35,229 bases of DNA from Rossellomorea vietnamensis NBRC 101237 (GCF_001591825.1 NZ_BCVQ01000039.1:1-35229); one strand, 5' to 3'; counted from the stretch's first letter, positions 17,646-25,562 are shown. Program-made: numbers and translations. The notes: generated from the letters alone by a model not told the origin.

Positions 17646-18398
17646 TTGATTTATATTCATGAAGTTACAAAACAGTTTAAAGATAAGAAAAAATATGTAA
17701 CCGCATTAAAACACGTTTCTCTTTCGATTCAAAAAGGTGAAGTGGTCGGGCTGTTAGGCGAAAATGGTGCCGGAAAGACGACACTTCTTAGAACGATTGC
17801 CACCTTATTGACACCCACCGAGGGTTCAATAGAAGTTGCAGGTCACGATACCCTAAAAGAACCAAACGAAATCAAAACCAAGATCGGTGTATTATTTGGT
17901 GGGGAAACCGGTTTATATGACCGATTATCTGCAAGGGAGAATCTTCAATACTTTGCTCGATTATACGGATTAAGCAAACATGAAACAAAGGTGAGAATCG
18001 ACGACCTCTCCCGGATGTTCGGGATGAGAGACTATCTTGACAGAAGAGTGGGAGGTTTCTCCAAAGGTATGCGTCAGAAGGTAGCCATTGCCAGAACCCT
18101 GATTCATAATCCCGAAATCATTTTATTTGACGAACCGACGACTGGTCTCGACATCACTTCTTCAAATGTTTTCCGCCAACTTGTACATCAGTTGAAACGA
18201 GAAGGAAAGACGATCCTCTTCTCCAGTCACATCATGGAAGAAGTCTCTATGCTATGTGACAAAGTAGCCATGATGCATAAAGGGGAATTGGTATACCAGG
18301 GGGATATTGAAGAGTTATATAAGACTGAAAAGAGCAGGGATCTTAATTATATTTTCATGAGTAAACTGGTGAGAGGGGATGAACATTATGCTTCTTAG
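17646..18398 (+). CDS. natA: NatA, ABC transporter ATP-binding subunit
   Basis: ATPase subunit of a NatAB-type exporter; in B. subtilis NatAB is associated with sodium extrusion. The 250-residue protein has Walker A GENGAGKT, the signature FSKGMRQKVA, Walker B IILFDEPTTGLD, and the H-loop histidine in SSHIMEEV, and it resembles B. subtilis NatA along its length, including the C-terminal LNYIFMSKLVRG. Start TTG 17646 follows GAGGTGA; GTG 17637 would lie inside that site. It overlaps natB by 11 nt, so the two are coupled. It is divergent from natR. Confidence 0.88.
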   Translation: MIYIHEVTKQFKDKKKYVTALKHVSLSIQKGEVVGLLGENGAGKTTLLRTIATLLTPTEGSIEVAGHDTLKEPNEIKTKIGVLFGGETGLYDRLSARENLQYFARLYGLSKHETKVRIDDLSRMFGMRDYLDRRVGGFSKGMRQKVAIARTLIHNPEIILFDEPTTGLDITSSNVFRQLVHQLKREGKTILFSSHIMEEVSMLCDKVAMMHKGELVYQGDIEELYKTEKSRDLNYIFMSKLVRGDEHYAS

Positions 18399-19545
18399 TA
18401 TCTATCTAAAAGAATTGAAAGACAGCTTCAGAGACAGGAGGACCCTTCTTTTGACCGTCTTTCTTCCGATATTTATGATGAGTGGACTCGTATTCTTCTA
18501 TGAAAATATGGTTTCAGGAGGCGAGGGGGAAACGTATGCACTAGCAGTAGACTCCAATGTCAGTAAGGACGTCACTCAAATTTTCTCAGGAAATGAAACG
18601 ATTGAATTAGTAAAAACAGACGATCTCAGGAAAGCCGTTGAAGAGGGAGAAGCACTTGTTGCCATGATTGTGAGCAGTGATTTCATTCAAAATATCAATG
18701 AAGGAAAGCAAGCTGATATCACCTTGATCGGAGATTCCTTCAGCCAGAACTCCAGCAACCTGATGAATGCAGTTACAAACTCTCTCACTGCCTTTGAGAA
18801 AGTGGTTACGTCAGAAAGGTTGAGAGCTGAAGGGACGGACCTTTCTGTCATTCAGCCATTCACCATCACAAAACAGGAAGTGTCAGATGAAGAGGGGAGT
18901 ATGTTCCTGTTATCTTTTCTTGTTCCGCTAATCCTGGCTATATCCATAGGAGTGGGAACCGCCCCATCGGCAGCTGACTTATTTGCTGGGGAAAAAGAAA
19001 AGAAAACGATGGAAGCATTACTCATGACACCCGTCAAACGCTCCACATTAATGCTTTCCAAATGGTTGACCATTGCTTCAGTAGGTGTCATTACAGGTCT
19101 TGTCACGCTTATTGTCCTCGCGATGGAGATCAGCCTGTTTACAGAAAACTTAAAAGAAGCCGTATCCTTTGGAGAGAATGTCTATGTCATTATAGGGATT
19201 TCCCTGTTGCTAACTATTGTGTATGCCGTGTTCATCGCTTCCCTGCAGATGATCACAAGCATTCTGGGGAAAACCGTCAAAGAAGCCGGTAGCTACAGTG
19301 CACCGATCATGATGCTTGCGGCGTTTCCAGGCATGATCATCACAAATGTGGGACTAAATGAGCTCACCTTTAAACATTTTGCCATCCCGATTCTTAATCT
19401 TTTCAGCCAATTCAAAGAACTTTTGATGGGTGTGGTCGATTATCAGCACATCGCGATTACGATAGGAAGCAATTTGGTGATCATGGTAATCATCTTTGCC
19501 ATTGGCAGAGTTCTATTTATGAAGGATAAATGGGTGATGAATTAA
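18388..19545 (+). CDS. natB: NatB, ABC-2 type permease subunit
   Basis: Membrane subunit partnering NatA, 385 residues. One N-terminal transmembrane helix (about residues 20-38, LLLTVFLPIFMMSGLVFFY) is followed by an extracytoplasmic domain (about 45-170). The C-terminal half holds five or six further helices and the ABC-2 coupling segment FAGEKEKKTMEALLMTPV. ATG 18388 is favoured by GAGAGGGG; ATG 18379 is the alternative. Inside the gene, at 18832-18841, lies one GGGACGGACC decamer identical to the intergenic repeat arm, flanked by a 9-bp inverted repeat (see findings). Confidence 0.85.
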   Translation: MLLSIYLKELKDSFRDRRTLLLTVFLPIFMMSGLVFFYENMVSGGEGETYALAVDSNVSKDVTQIFSGNETIELVKTDDLRKAVEEGEALVAMIVSSDFIQNINEGKQADITLIGDSFSQNSSNLMNAVTNSLTAFEKVVTSERLRAEGTDLSVIQPFTITKQEVSDEEGSMFLLSFLVPLILAISIGVGTAPSAADLFAGEKEKKTMEALLMTPVKRSTLMLSKWLTIASVGVITGLVTLIVLAMEISLFTENLKEAVSFGENVYVIIGISLLLTIVYAVFIASLQMITSILGKTVKEAGSYSAPIMMLAAFPGMIITNVGLNELTFKHFAIPILNLFSQFKELLMGVVDYQHIAITIGSNLVIMVIIFAIGRVLFMKDKWVMN

Positions 19546-19622
19546 AAAGAAATGATACAAACACGTCTCTAATCCTAAAAAGAAACAACATGAACAATTA
19601 TGAAAAGAAGGGAAAACAAGCG

Positions 19623-19856
19623 ATGGACAATATCGATAAACGAAACCGACTGGATGATTCTCCTTTTCACTACCGGGTCCTCAAAGATCAAACCGTATTT
19701 ATCGAGTATGAAGGTAAGCAGGTGAAAAGCTTAAAAGGAAGAGAAGCGGATAAATTCTTGAAGAAAATGAAAGAAGCCCATGATGAAAAAGGGATGCAGT
19801 TAATTATGGCAAAAGTGACGGGGAATTTTAAAAGGGGAAATGAACGGAAGAATTGA
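19623..19856 (+). CDS. Small conserved-looking protein, function unknown
   Basis: A 77-residue, charged, soluble protein with no recognised family. It begins MDNIDKRNRLDD and contains an apparent beta unit (FHYRVLKDQTVFIEYEGKQV) and a helix (READKFLKKMKEA). ATG 19623 has AGAAGGG about 10 nt upstream; longer in-frame starts reach back into the end of natB and lack good ribosome sites. It may be translated from the natAB transcript, as a terminator follows only after this gene. Confidence 0.55.
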   Translation: MDNIDKRNRLDDSPFHYRVLKDQTVFIEYEGKQVKSLKGREADKFLKKMKEAHDEKGMQLIMAKVTGNFKRGNERKN

Positions 19857-19884
19857 AAGCACATACTTGGCATCAATTTTATAG

Positions 19885-19916
19885 GAGGAGTTCCTAATCA
19901 GGGAGTCCTCTTTTTC
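19885..19916 (+). terminator. Rho-independent terminator of the natAB unit
   Basis: GAGGAGTTCCT (19885-19895) pairs with AGGGAGTCCTC (19900-19910) with one mismatch and one G-U, followed by TTTTT. The rest of the 197-nt gap to the sigma factor gene contains TATAAT at 19995-20000 without a convincing -35. Confidence 0.7.
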
Positions 19917-20053
19917 TATTATGCTAGCAGTTTGAATATTATGGTAAAATAAAAGGAAGAGTAAGATTCTTCACTATTTTTTTTGCTGTTTCCGTATAAT
20001 TTTGCATTGTCTAAACGTTTTACATATGAACGATCAATTAGAGGGGGATGAAC

Positions 20054-20986
20054 ATGCAGGAAAAAATGAAAGAATCATTTACGGAAAAAAACAGGGAATT
20101 GGCGATTGAATTCAATGCCATGATGGAAGAATTCAAAGAAGGCTTGTGGAGGTATTGCCGTTATTTAACGGGCTCACCCTGGGATGGAGAGGATTTATTT
20201 CAGGATACCATGCTAAAAGCATTCGGAGGCTATTACCAGCGTTGGCACCCGACTAACCCGAAAGCCTATTTGTATCGTATGGCGACAACCACGTGGATTG
20301 ACCAGTGCCGTAAAGAAAAAAGACATGTCGGTCTCCTTGAGGAAGATGAACTTCCTCAAGAAAACTTCACAGATGGTCTGGAGGCAGAGGAAGCCTTACA
20401 CATCCTTTTTGATCTTTTTTACCCGAGGCAGGTGTCGGTCTTTTTGTTAAAAGAAGTGTTCAGATTCGATGCAAGGGAAGTGGCAGGGATGGTCAGGACA
20501 ACTCCGGGAGCGGTCTATGCAACGGTCCGTCGAATGAAAGAGAAGTTGCAATCTGTCGACCTACTCGAGAGCAGGTCTCAACATCCGGTATCTGAGACTC
20601 ATCCGGTCATCCAAGCCTACCTGAATGCAATGAATGAAGGTGATATCGAAGCGGTTATGACGCTAATCAATGAAGAAGCCCACAATGAGGCTGCCCTCGG
20701 TTTCCAGGAATACAGCAAGGGAGAGATGCGTTCCGGATCCATGAAATATGGTGTCCCTGGTATGAGGGCTGTGGAATACTGCTTATGGGGCCGTCATGTC
20801 ATAGTCATGCTTTCAGAGGGAACGAATGGACCTGAAATCCATGATATCCAGTACCAGGAAGTGGAGAATGGGAAGATTGTGCACCATATTAGTTATTACT
20901 TTAGAAAAGAATTGATTTTTGCTGCTGGTGAAGAATTGGGGATTCCACCTCAAATCGACAAACCAGTAGTGAATTGGAATGGATAG
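20054..20986 (+). CDS. ECF sigma factor with C-terminal SnoaL-like domain
   Basis: Extracytoplasmic-function sigma factor, 310 residues, longer than a normal ECF because of an added domain. Region 2 (about residues 20-95) contains DGEDLFQDTMLKAF and AYLYRMATTTWID. Region 4 (about 112-170) contains FLLKEVFRFDAREVAG and TTPGAVYATVRRMKEKL. Residues about 190-280 form an NTF2/SnoaL-like fold (IQAYLNAMNEGDIEAVMTL). In ECF groups carrying such tails (for example ECF41/SigJ-like) the tail modulates activity, and no anti-sigma gene is seen beside it, in line with self-regulation. Start ATG 20054 follows GAGGGGG; ATG 20048 is too close to it. Confidence 0.83.
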   Translation: MQEKMKESFTEKNRELAIEFNAMMEEFKEGLWRYCRYLTGSPWDGEDLFQDTMLKAFGGYYQRWHPTNPKAYLYRMATTTWIDQCRKEKRHVGLLEEDELPQENFTDGLEAEEALHILFDLFYPRQVSVFLLKEVFRFDAREVAGMVRTTPGAVYATVRRMKEKLQSVDLLESRSQHPVSETHPVIQAYLNAMNEGDIEAVMTLINEEAHNEAALGFQEYSKGEMRSGSMKYGVPGMRAVEYCLWGRHVIVMLSEGTNGPEIHDIQYQEVENGKIVHHISYYFRKELIFAAGEELGIPPQIDKPVVNWNG

Positions 20987-20990
20987 GAGT

Positions 20991-21025
20991 AAAAGAAGCC
21001 AATCTGATGATTGAGCTTCTTTTTT
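20991..21025 (+). terminator. Rho-independent terminator after the ECF gene
   Basis: AAAAGAAGC-CAATC (20991-21004) pairs with GATTG-A-GCTTCTTTT (21009-21023) around a short loop, ending in a T-run. It starts 5 nt after the stop codon. Confidence 0.85.
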
Positions 21026-21165
21026 AAAAAAACATCAGGGTTGATGGATAATTATGTTAAAGTAAAGTCATAACTTTCTTTTATTTTTTGACGAACGTTG
21101 GAATGAAGTATTTTGTAGAGAGTTAGAGGGATTTTATTGGACTAGACAATGGGAGGAAATTTAAG

Positions 21166-21585
21166 ATGCAAATACGCTTGAAAAATGAAGACCTCATAGA
21201 AATAAGGGCATACGAAACGGAAGATTTTTTCAATATACATACTTTAAATAGAGAAGAAAACTGGAATAATCTTGTGGAAAATATGGAAAGTACAAAGGAT
21301 GCATGGGAGCATTCGAACATTGCATATGTTGCAGAGTTTAATGGGAGAGTAATCGGGTATATCCGTGGACTTACGGATCAATCTGTAACATTGTTTATTT
21401 GTGAACTACTGGTCCACGCAGATTTCCGCGGGTTGGGAATCGGAGATGCTATGCTCAAATACGTTCATGGGCTATTTCCAAAGACAAGAATTGAAATGCT
21501 GACCAACACGTCTTCTCATACCTATTATGAACAAAAAGGATACAGACCGTTTTATGGATTCAGAAAGACCTTCGCAGAACATTAA
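21166..21585 (+). CDS. GNAT-family N-acetyltransferase
   Basis: Single-domain acetyltransferase of 139 residues. Motif A is VHADFRGLGIGDAML, preceded by LFICELLV; motif B is HTYYEQKGYRPF. A strong ribosome site (GGGAGGAAA) fixes the start. It is monocistronic by position. Substrate unknown. Confidence 0.85.
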   Translation: MQIRLKNEDLIEIRAYETEDFFNIHTLNREENWNNLVENMESTKDAWEHSNIAYVAEFNGRVIGYIRGLTDQSVTLFICELLVHADFRGLGIGDAMLKYVHGLFPKTRIEMLTNTSSHTYYEQKGYRPFYGFRKTFAEH

Positions 21586-21707
21586 TCAGATTTCATCTTT
21601 TCAAGACTGCTCCGGACGAATAACCATTTAAACTGCCTGATCCTATCTGAAACAAGGATTGCATTTGAATTCCATCCTCAACATATGATGATAAGGGGGA
21701 GATATAA

Positions 21708-21893
21708 ATGCTGTGGTTTGTTGTTTTAATTGCAGGAACCTTAGTATTTGCGTTGGCCATTGACATCAGACGCAAGCGAAGAGAGAACGACCGCCACATA
21801 CCTGGGATAGACCCTGGAGCGAAACCAGGGGAAGACCGTAACTACACCATGGGGCGGACGAGATTCAGGTGGAGGGACAGGGCAATGACGTGA
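21708..21893 (+). CDS. Small membrane-anchored protein
   Basis: A 61-residue protein with one N-terminal hydrophobic segment (LWFVVLIAGTLVFALAI) followed by a basic stop-transfer region (RRKRR) and a polar tail. AAGGGGGAG lies correctly upstream of the ATG, and a perfect terminator follows. Short proteins with this layout are common in Bacillus relatives, but no function can be given. Confidence 0.6.
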   Translation: MLWFVVLIAGTLVFALAIDIRRKRRENDRHIPGIDPGAKPGEDRNYTMGRTRFRWRDRAMT

Positions 21894-21943
21894 CTCTGGC
21901 AACCATGGGATGCTCTCCATTCCACGTTCCATCAATCGTTTTG

Positions 21944-21975
21944 AAAAGCCCAGTTTCGGTTGACTGGGCTTTTTA
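21944..21975 (+). terminator. Rho-independent terminator
   Basis: AAAAGCCCAGT (21944-21954) pairs perfectly with ACTGGGCTTTT (21963-21973), followed by more T residues. It ends the transcript of the small membrane protein. Confidence 0.85.
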
Positions 21976-22098
21976 TTATGTCATTACTTTATTAAATTCT
22001 TCACTTTCCAACTCTTTTTTAAAAATAAAAAAGATTGCGAGAAATAAAGTGTTTAGAAATAATTGGTAGAAATAGATCGTTAAGGGAGGTTTTTTGAA

Positions 22099-22479
22099 TT
22101 GAAATTAACACATACCAGACTATTGGTGGACAATTATAGAAAATGCTTTCTTTTTTACAGAAACGTCCTGGGCTTTGAAGTATCGTGGGGTGATGAAAAC
22201 TCCCTGTATGGACAATTTAAAGTTGGACAAACACACTTAGGGATATTTGAGAGGAAACAGATGACGGATGCCCTCAACTCCGGAAACATTGTAGGACGGG
22301 AGCAAGGTGAACGATTTGCTTTAATTTTTGAGGTGGCGAGTGTCGAGGATACATATGAAAAACTGAAAGAAAAGGTGGAATTCATCACCAGGCCCATGGA
22401 GAAATTGGATTGGGGGATGAAGGTCGCTCATTTTCGTGATCCGGAGGGTACGCTACTGGAAATCTATGAAAATATTTAG
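22099..22479 (+). CDS. VOC (glyoxalase/bleomycin resistance) family protein
   Basis: Vicinal oxygen chelate-fold protein of 126 residues, one module pair. It begins LTHTRLLVDNYRKCFLFYRNVLGF, where His4 or His5 is a usual metal ligand, and ends AHFRDPEGTLLEIYENI, with a glutamate in the second metal position. Members are dioxygenases, lyases or drug-binding proteins; which one applies cannot be told. TTG start with GGGAGGT 8-9 nt upstream. The SDR gene follows 49 nt later, possibly in the same transcript. Confidence 0.8.
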   Translation: MKLTHTRLLVDNYRKCFLFYRNVLGFEVSWGDENSLYGQFKVGQTHLGIFERKQMTDALNSGNIVGREQGERFALIFEVASVEDTYEKLKEKVEFITRPMEKLDWGMKVAHFRDPEGTLLEIYENI

Positions 22480-22528
22480 GGGACTAACGAGTATCTTTTC
22501 CTCTATTAAAAAGGAGGTATAACACATT

Positions 22529-23308
22529 ATGACAAATCTGACAGGCAAAATAGCCATTGTGACGGGAGCAAGTCGAGATAAGGGAATTGGGGCAGCCATT
22601 TGTCGTTCGCTTGCACGTGCAGGTGCTGATGTCTTTTTTACTCATTTGAGTTCATTTGACGATATGAGTGGAACAGGAGTAAATCATAGCTTTCCTCAAC
22701 TTCTATGTGAGGAGTTACTCAATACAGGAGTGCGTGTTGCTCATATGGAGCTGGATCTAAGTGATGAAACATCTCCTTCACGATTGATGGACCAAGTACA
22801 GGAAACGCTAGGCACACCTGTAATATTAGTGAACAATGCAACTTATGAAGCACCGGCAAACTTCCGAACACTTGATAAAAGCATTCTTGATAAGCATTAC
22901 CAGGTGAACAATAGCGGTACTATATTGTTAACGATGGAATTTGCAAGGCGATATGAGCGCGCTTTCCCGGGGGACAGTCATGGTCGGATTATCAACATGG
23001 TTTCTAAAGGACCGGACCCAAATAATTTAGCATATATTGCGTCAAAAGGAATGTTGATTGCCATAACGGAACCGCTATCAGTCGGACTTGCTCCTGTTGG
23101 GATCACAGTTAATTCAATTGATCCCGGCCCGACAGATTCAGGGTGGATCACTGATGAAATCAGAAATCATTTGCTCCCCATGTTTCCAAGCGGCCGTATC
23201 GGGGAACCAGAAGACGCTGCAAGACTGATCAACTTCCTTGCCAGTGAAGAATCCAGATGGATCACAGGACAATTGATCAAATCAGAAGGCGGCTTTATAG
23301 GCAAGTGA
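22529..23308 (+). CDS. SDR-family oxidoreductase (3-oxoacyl-ACP reductase-like)
   Basis: NAD(P)-dependent short-chain dehydrogenase/reductase, 259 residues. The cofactor loop is TGASRDKGIG (residues 12-21), followed by LVNNATYEAP, catalytic Ser159 and Tyr169-x3-Lys173 (YIASK), and the C-terminal ITGQLIKSEGG. The Ser-to-Tyr spacing of 10 is shorter than the usual 13, so Ser159 may not be the functional serine. The substrate is unknown; FabG-like annotation would be by fold only. AAAAAGGAGG ribosome site. Confidence 0.83.
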   Translation: MTNLTGKIAIVTGASRDKGIGAAICRSLARAGADVFFTHLSSFDDMSGTGVNHSFPQLLCEELLNTGVRVAHMELDLSDETSPSRLMDQVQETLGTPVILVNNATYEAPANFRTLDKSILDKHYQVNNSGTILLTMEFARRYERAFPGDSHGRIINMVSKGPDPNNLAYIASKGMLIAITEPLSVGLAPVGITVNSIDPGPTDSGWITDEIRNHLLPMFPSGRIGEPEDAARLINFLASEESRWITGQLIKSEGGFIGK

Positions 23309-23317
23309 TGGTTTTAG

Positions 23318-23360
23318 AGAGGGACGGAACTCCCTTTGAAAAATATAGGTCCGTCCCTCT
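23318..23360. repeat. GGGACGGACC hairpin, copy 2
   Basis: AGAGGGACGGAACT (23318-23331) pairs with AGGTCCGTCCCTCT (23347-23360) with a single mismatch (A for C in the left arm) around a 15-nt loop. It begins 9 nt after the SDR stop codon and probably terminates that transcript, although only ATTTAC follows. Confidence 0.75.
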
Positions 23361-23530
23361 ATTTACAAAATTATCTAATAATGAGATAATAATGAAAATG
23401 TTACGGGGAGGGATAGTAAGTTTATGGATCCAACTAATTGCTGATTAATTTATTTTTAAATTAATACGGATTTTGTATGGAGCTAAAAGTGCCTATGGAA
23501 GATGGGTTTATTTGTTATGCTCTTTATGGG

Positions 23531-23580
23531 ATCAGGCAATTAGAAGGAAACTTACTTTCCTGATATCAAGTTGATATTTT
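23531..23580. other. Mutually exclusive hairpins in the ABC-F leader, upstream part
   Basis: ATCAGG (23531-23536) can pair with CCTGAT (23559-23564), or AGGAAA (23545-23550) can pair with TTTCCT (23556-23561); the two share bases and cannot coexist. They are followed by ATATCA/TGATAT (23563-23568 with 23572-23577) and TTT. Such competing folds are a mark of a regulatory leader, but the A+T content makes chance pairings common. Confidence 0.35.
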
Positions 23581-23581
23581 C

Positions 23582-23623
23582 ATGAAGAGGTATGCGACGT
23601 CAGCAGCAACTTGTATGACATAG
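23582..23623 (+). CDS. Possible 13-codon leader peptide before the ABC-F gene
   Basis: ATG at 23582 opens a frame reading MKRYATSAATCMT and stopping at TAG 23621-23623, two bases before the left arm of the proposed antiterminator. No convincing ribosome site precedes it, so translation is uncertain. It is listed because leader peptides control many ABC-F genes of antibiotic-exposed Firmicutes. Confidence 0.25.
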   Translation: MKRYATSAATCMT

Positions 23624-23625
23624 GT

Positions 23626-23664
23626 GTCTTCTTTATGGATCAGATGTTGATCATGATATAAGAC
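23626..23664 (+). promoter_or_regulatory. Putative antiterminator competing with the leader terminator
   Basis: GTCTT (23626-23630) can pair with AAGAC (23660-23664), enclosing a second stem GATCA/TGATC (23638-23642 with 23648-23652). The same AAGAC is the left arm of the terminator at 23660-23699, so the two folds exclude each other. Confidence 0.45.
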
Positions 23665-23699
23665 TGTAGGAAGGATTCCTTTCTTATGGTCTTTTTTTA
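23660..23699 (+). terminator. Leader terminator upstream of the ABC-F gene (candidate attenuator)
   Basis: AAGAC (23660-23664) pairs with GTCTT (23689-23693), with an inner stem GGAAGG/CCTTTC (23669-23674 with 23678-23683), followed by a run of seven T. It stands 80 nt upstream of the ABC-F start and about 350 nt after the SDR stop, whose own hairpin is at 23318-23360. It therefore terminates something initiated within the leader itself. The promoter of that leader was not identified with confidence; TTGCTG/TTAATA at 23438-23466 is one weak candidate. Confidence 0.55.
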
Positions 23700-23781
23700 T
23701 TGCAATAAATGAATAGAAGTAAGCCTTTTTTAACCTGGCCATAACTAGCGTAACTTCATGTTAACGAAAGAAGGGACGTAT

Positions 23782-25455
23782 ATGTTGGAGTTAAAAGTAA
23801 ATGGAATCAAAAAATATATGGAAGCAACACTTGTTGTTGAAGATGTTTCTCTTGAAGTCTTTCAAGGAGACAAAGTGGGAATCGTCGGGGAGAATGGATC
23901 CGGGAAAAGTACAGTCTTAAAGGTGATTGCAGGCATAGAGCCCATGAATTATTATCCTGGCTACCCCCAGACTTCAAGTTACGGATACGATGAAGGTCTC
24001 ATCCACATCTCGAATGGCGCAACCAGTGCCTACCTTGAACAATCGCCAAAATACCCGGCAGGATTGAAGGCGAGGGATGTCCTTTATTCAGCATTTGAGG
24101 AAGTGGATCGAATTGAATCAGATATGCGTCAATTGGAACATGACATGAGTGTGCTGGAAGGGAATGACCTTGCTAGAGCAATGGACCGATATAGTAACCT
24201 CATTCAATTATTTGAAGTGAAGGGAGGTTATGAGCGGGATGAGAAGATAAGCAAGGTGTGTACGGGACTGCAGCTTACAGAAAGCTTGTTGGAGCGTGAT
24301 TTTGATCTGTTAAGTGGTGGTGAAAAAACAACCGTCGGGTTAGGGAAGCTGTTGATCCATCAGCCGGACATCCTGCTTCTGGATGAACCGACGAATCACC
24401 TGGATATGTCATCGATCGAATGGCTGGAGGGTTACCTGAAAAGCTATAAAGGTATGGTCCTCATTGTCTCCCATGATCGCTATTTCTTAGATAATGTAGT
24501 CACGAGAATTGTGGAAATTGAAGATAAAAAATCGATTTCCTATAAGGGGAATTACAGTTCTTTTGTGCTTCAAAAAGAAGAGAATATGAGAATCCAATAC
24601 GAACATTTCAAAGAGCAGCAAAAGAAGATCAAACGTATGGAAAATACGGTCATAAGCTTACGAGATTGGGCAATGAGGGCGGATAATACAAAGTTCTTTA
24701 AAAGGGCTGCAAGCGTTCAGAAAAAGTTATCCAAGATCGAGCATATTGATAAACCCGTTTTTGAAAGAAGGAACATGCAGCTTGATGTGAATGCTTCAGG
24801 AAGGTCGGGGAAAGAGACCATTAAAGGAGTTGGATTATCGAAACAGTTTAGGGAGAAATTGATATTTGCCAATACTGATATCATGGTCCGTCACGGAGAA
24901 AGAGTGGGGATGTTAGGTCCAAATGGATGCGGAAAAACCACTTTCCTTAGGATGCTTATCGGTGAAGATCAACCTGATGAGGGAGTAATCCAATTTGGAG
25001 CAAATGTAAAAGCCGCCTATTTACCTCAAATCATTACATTTAATAACGAAGAGGTCACCGTCCTTGATGCTTTCCGGGAGAACATCACTATTCTGGAAGG
25101 GAAGGCGCGTGAGTATCTTTCGAAGTTCATGTTTTACAAAGGCAGTGTTTTCAAGAAAGTAAAACACCTTTCAGGGGGAGAACGAATCCGATTAAAACTT
25201 GCTCAGTTACTCTTTCAGGATATCAATCTATTGATTCTGGATGAACCGACGAATCATCTGGATATTGATACGATCGAAACGATTGAGGAAGCCCTGGACG
25301 AATTCACTGGTACCATTTTCTTCATCTCACACGACCGCTACTTTATCAATAGAATGGCACAAAGGATCATAGCCGTTGAAGATTACACATTAAAAAGCTA
25401 CAGTGGAAATTATGATGATTATAAAAGTGAAATGGAAAAGCGGAGAAAAGAGTAA
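23782..25455 (+). CDS. ABC-F family ATPase (ribosome-associated, possible antibiotic resistance)
   Basis: Soluble protein with two ATP-binding cassettes and no membrane domain, 557 residues, of the ABC-F class that acts in the ribosomal E-site. Cassette 1 has GENGSGKS (36-43), LSGGEKTTVGL and LLLDEPTNHLD. Cassette 2 has GPNGCGKT (379-386), LSGGERIRLKL and LILDEPTNHLD. The inter-domain linker (about 270-330), rich in K, E and R, is the P-site tRNA interaction motif region. A short insertion with many Tyr and Gly (NYYPGYPQ) follows Walker A of cassette 1. Some members protect ribosomes from antibiotics and others are translation factors; this cannot be decided here. ATG 23782 follows AAGAAGGGA; ATG 23758 lacks a site. 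Confidence 0.87.
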   Translation: MLELKVNGIKKYMEATLVVEDVSLEVFQGDKVGIVGENGSGKSTVLKVIAGIEPMNYYPGYPQTSSYGYDEGLIHISNGATSAYLEQSPKYPAGLKARDVLYSAFEEVDRIESDMRQLEHDMSVLEGNDLARAMDRYSNLIQLFEVKGGYERDEKISKVCTGLQLTESLLERDFDLLSGGEKTTVGLGKLLIHQPDILLLDEPTNHLDMSSIEWLEGYLKSYKGMVLIVSHDRYFLDNVVTRIVEIEDKKSISYKGNYSSFVLQKEENMRIQYEHFKEQQKKIKRMENTVISLRDWAMRADNTKFFKRAASVQKKLSKIEHIDKPVFERRNMQLDVNASGRSGKETIKGVGLSKQFREKLIFANTDIMVRHGERVGMLGPNGCGKTTFLRMLIGEDQPDEGVIQFGANVKAAYLPQIITFNNEEVTVLDAFRENITILEGKAREYLSKFMFYKGSVFKKVKHLSGGERIRLKLAQLLFQDINLLILDEPTNHLDIDTIETIEEALDEFTGTIFFISHDRYFINRMAQRIIAVEDYTLKSYSGNYDDYKSEMEKRRKE

Positions 25456-25470
25456 GGGCCTTTTAATTGT

Positions 25471-25505
25471 GAGGGACGGACCTTGAAAACAAGGTCCGTC
25501 CCTTC
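25471..25505. repeat. GGGACGGACC hairpin, copy 3
   Basis: A 15-bp stem starting GAGGGACGGACCTTG (25471-25485) closed by an AAAA loop, its right arm at 25490-25504. All pairs are Watson-Crick except a terminal G-U. It lies 15 nt after the ABC-F stop. Its tail (CCCTGT) has no T-run, so termination would be weak. Identical in 14 bp of each arm and loop to copy 5. Confidence 0.85.
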
Positions 25506-25515
25506 CCTGTAAAAG

Positions 25516-25524
25516 TGATATAAT
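25516..25524 (+). promoter_or_regulatory. Extended -10 promoter of the DAACS symporter gene
   Basis: TGATATAAT is an extended -10 (TGn plus consensus TATAAT). The -35 position falls on the right arm of repeat copy 3 and does not resemble TTGACA, as tolerated by extended -10 promoters. Predicted start about 32 nt before the gene. Confidence 0.5.
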
Positions 25525-25562
25525 GAATATCTGAAAAAAATATAGGTAAGGACGTAGATGAA

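Noticed and set aside
23393..23449. 18-codon frame (MKMLRGGIVSLW...) early in the ABC-F leader
   Set aside because: No ribosome site; it precedes the competing hairpins by more than 80 nt, and it is in frame with a longer shadow reading through the SDR end. The frame at 23582 is better placed.
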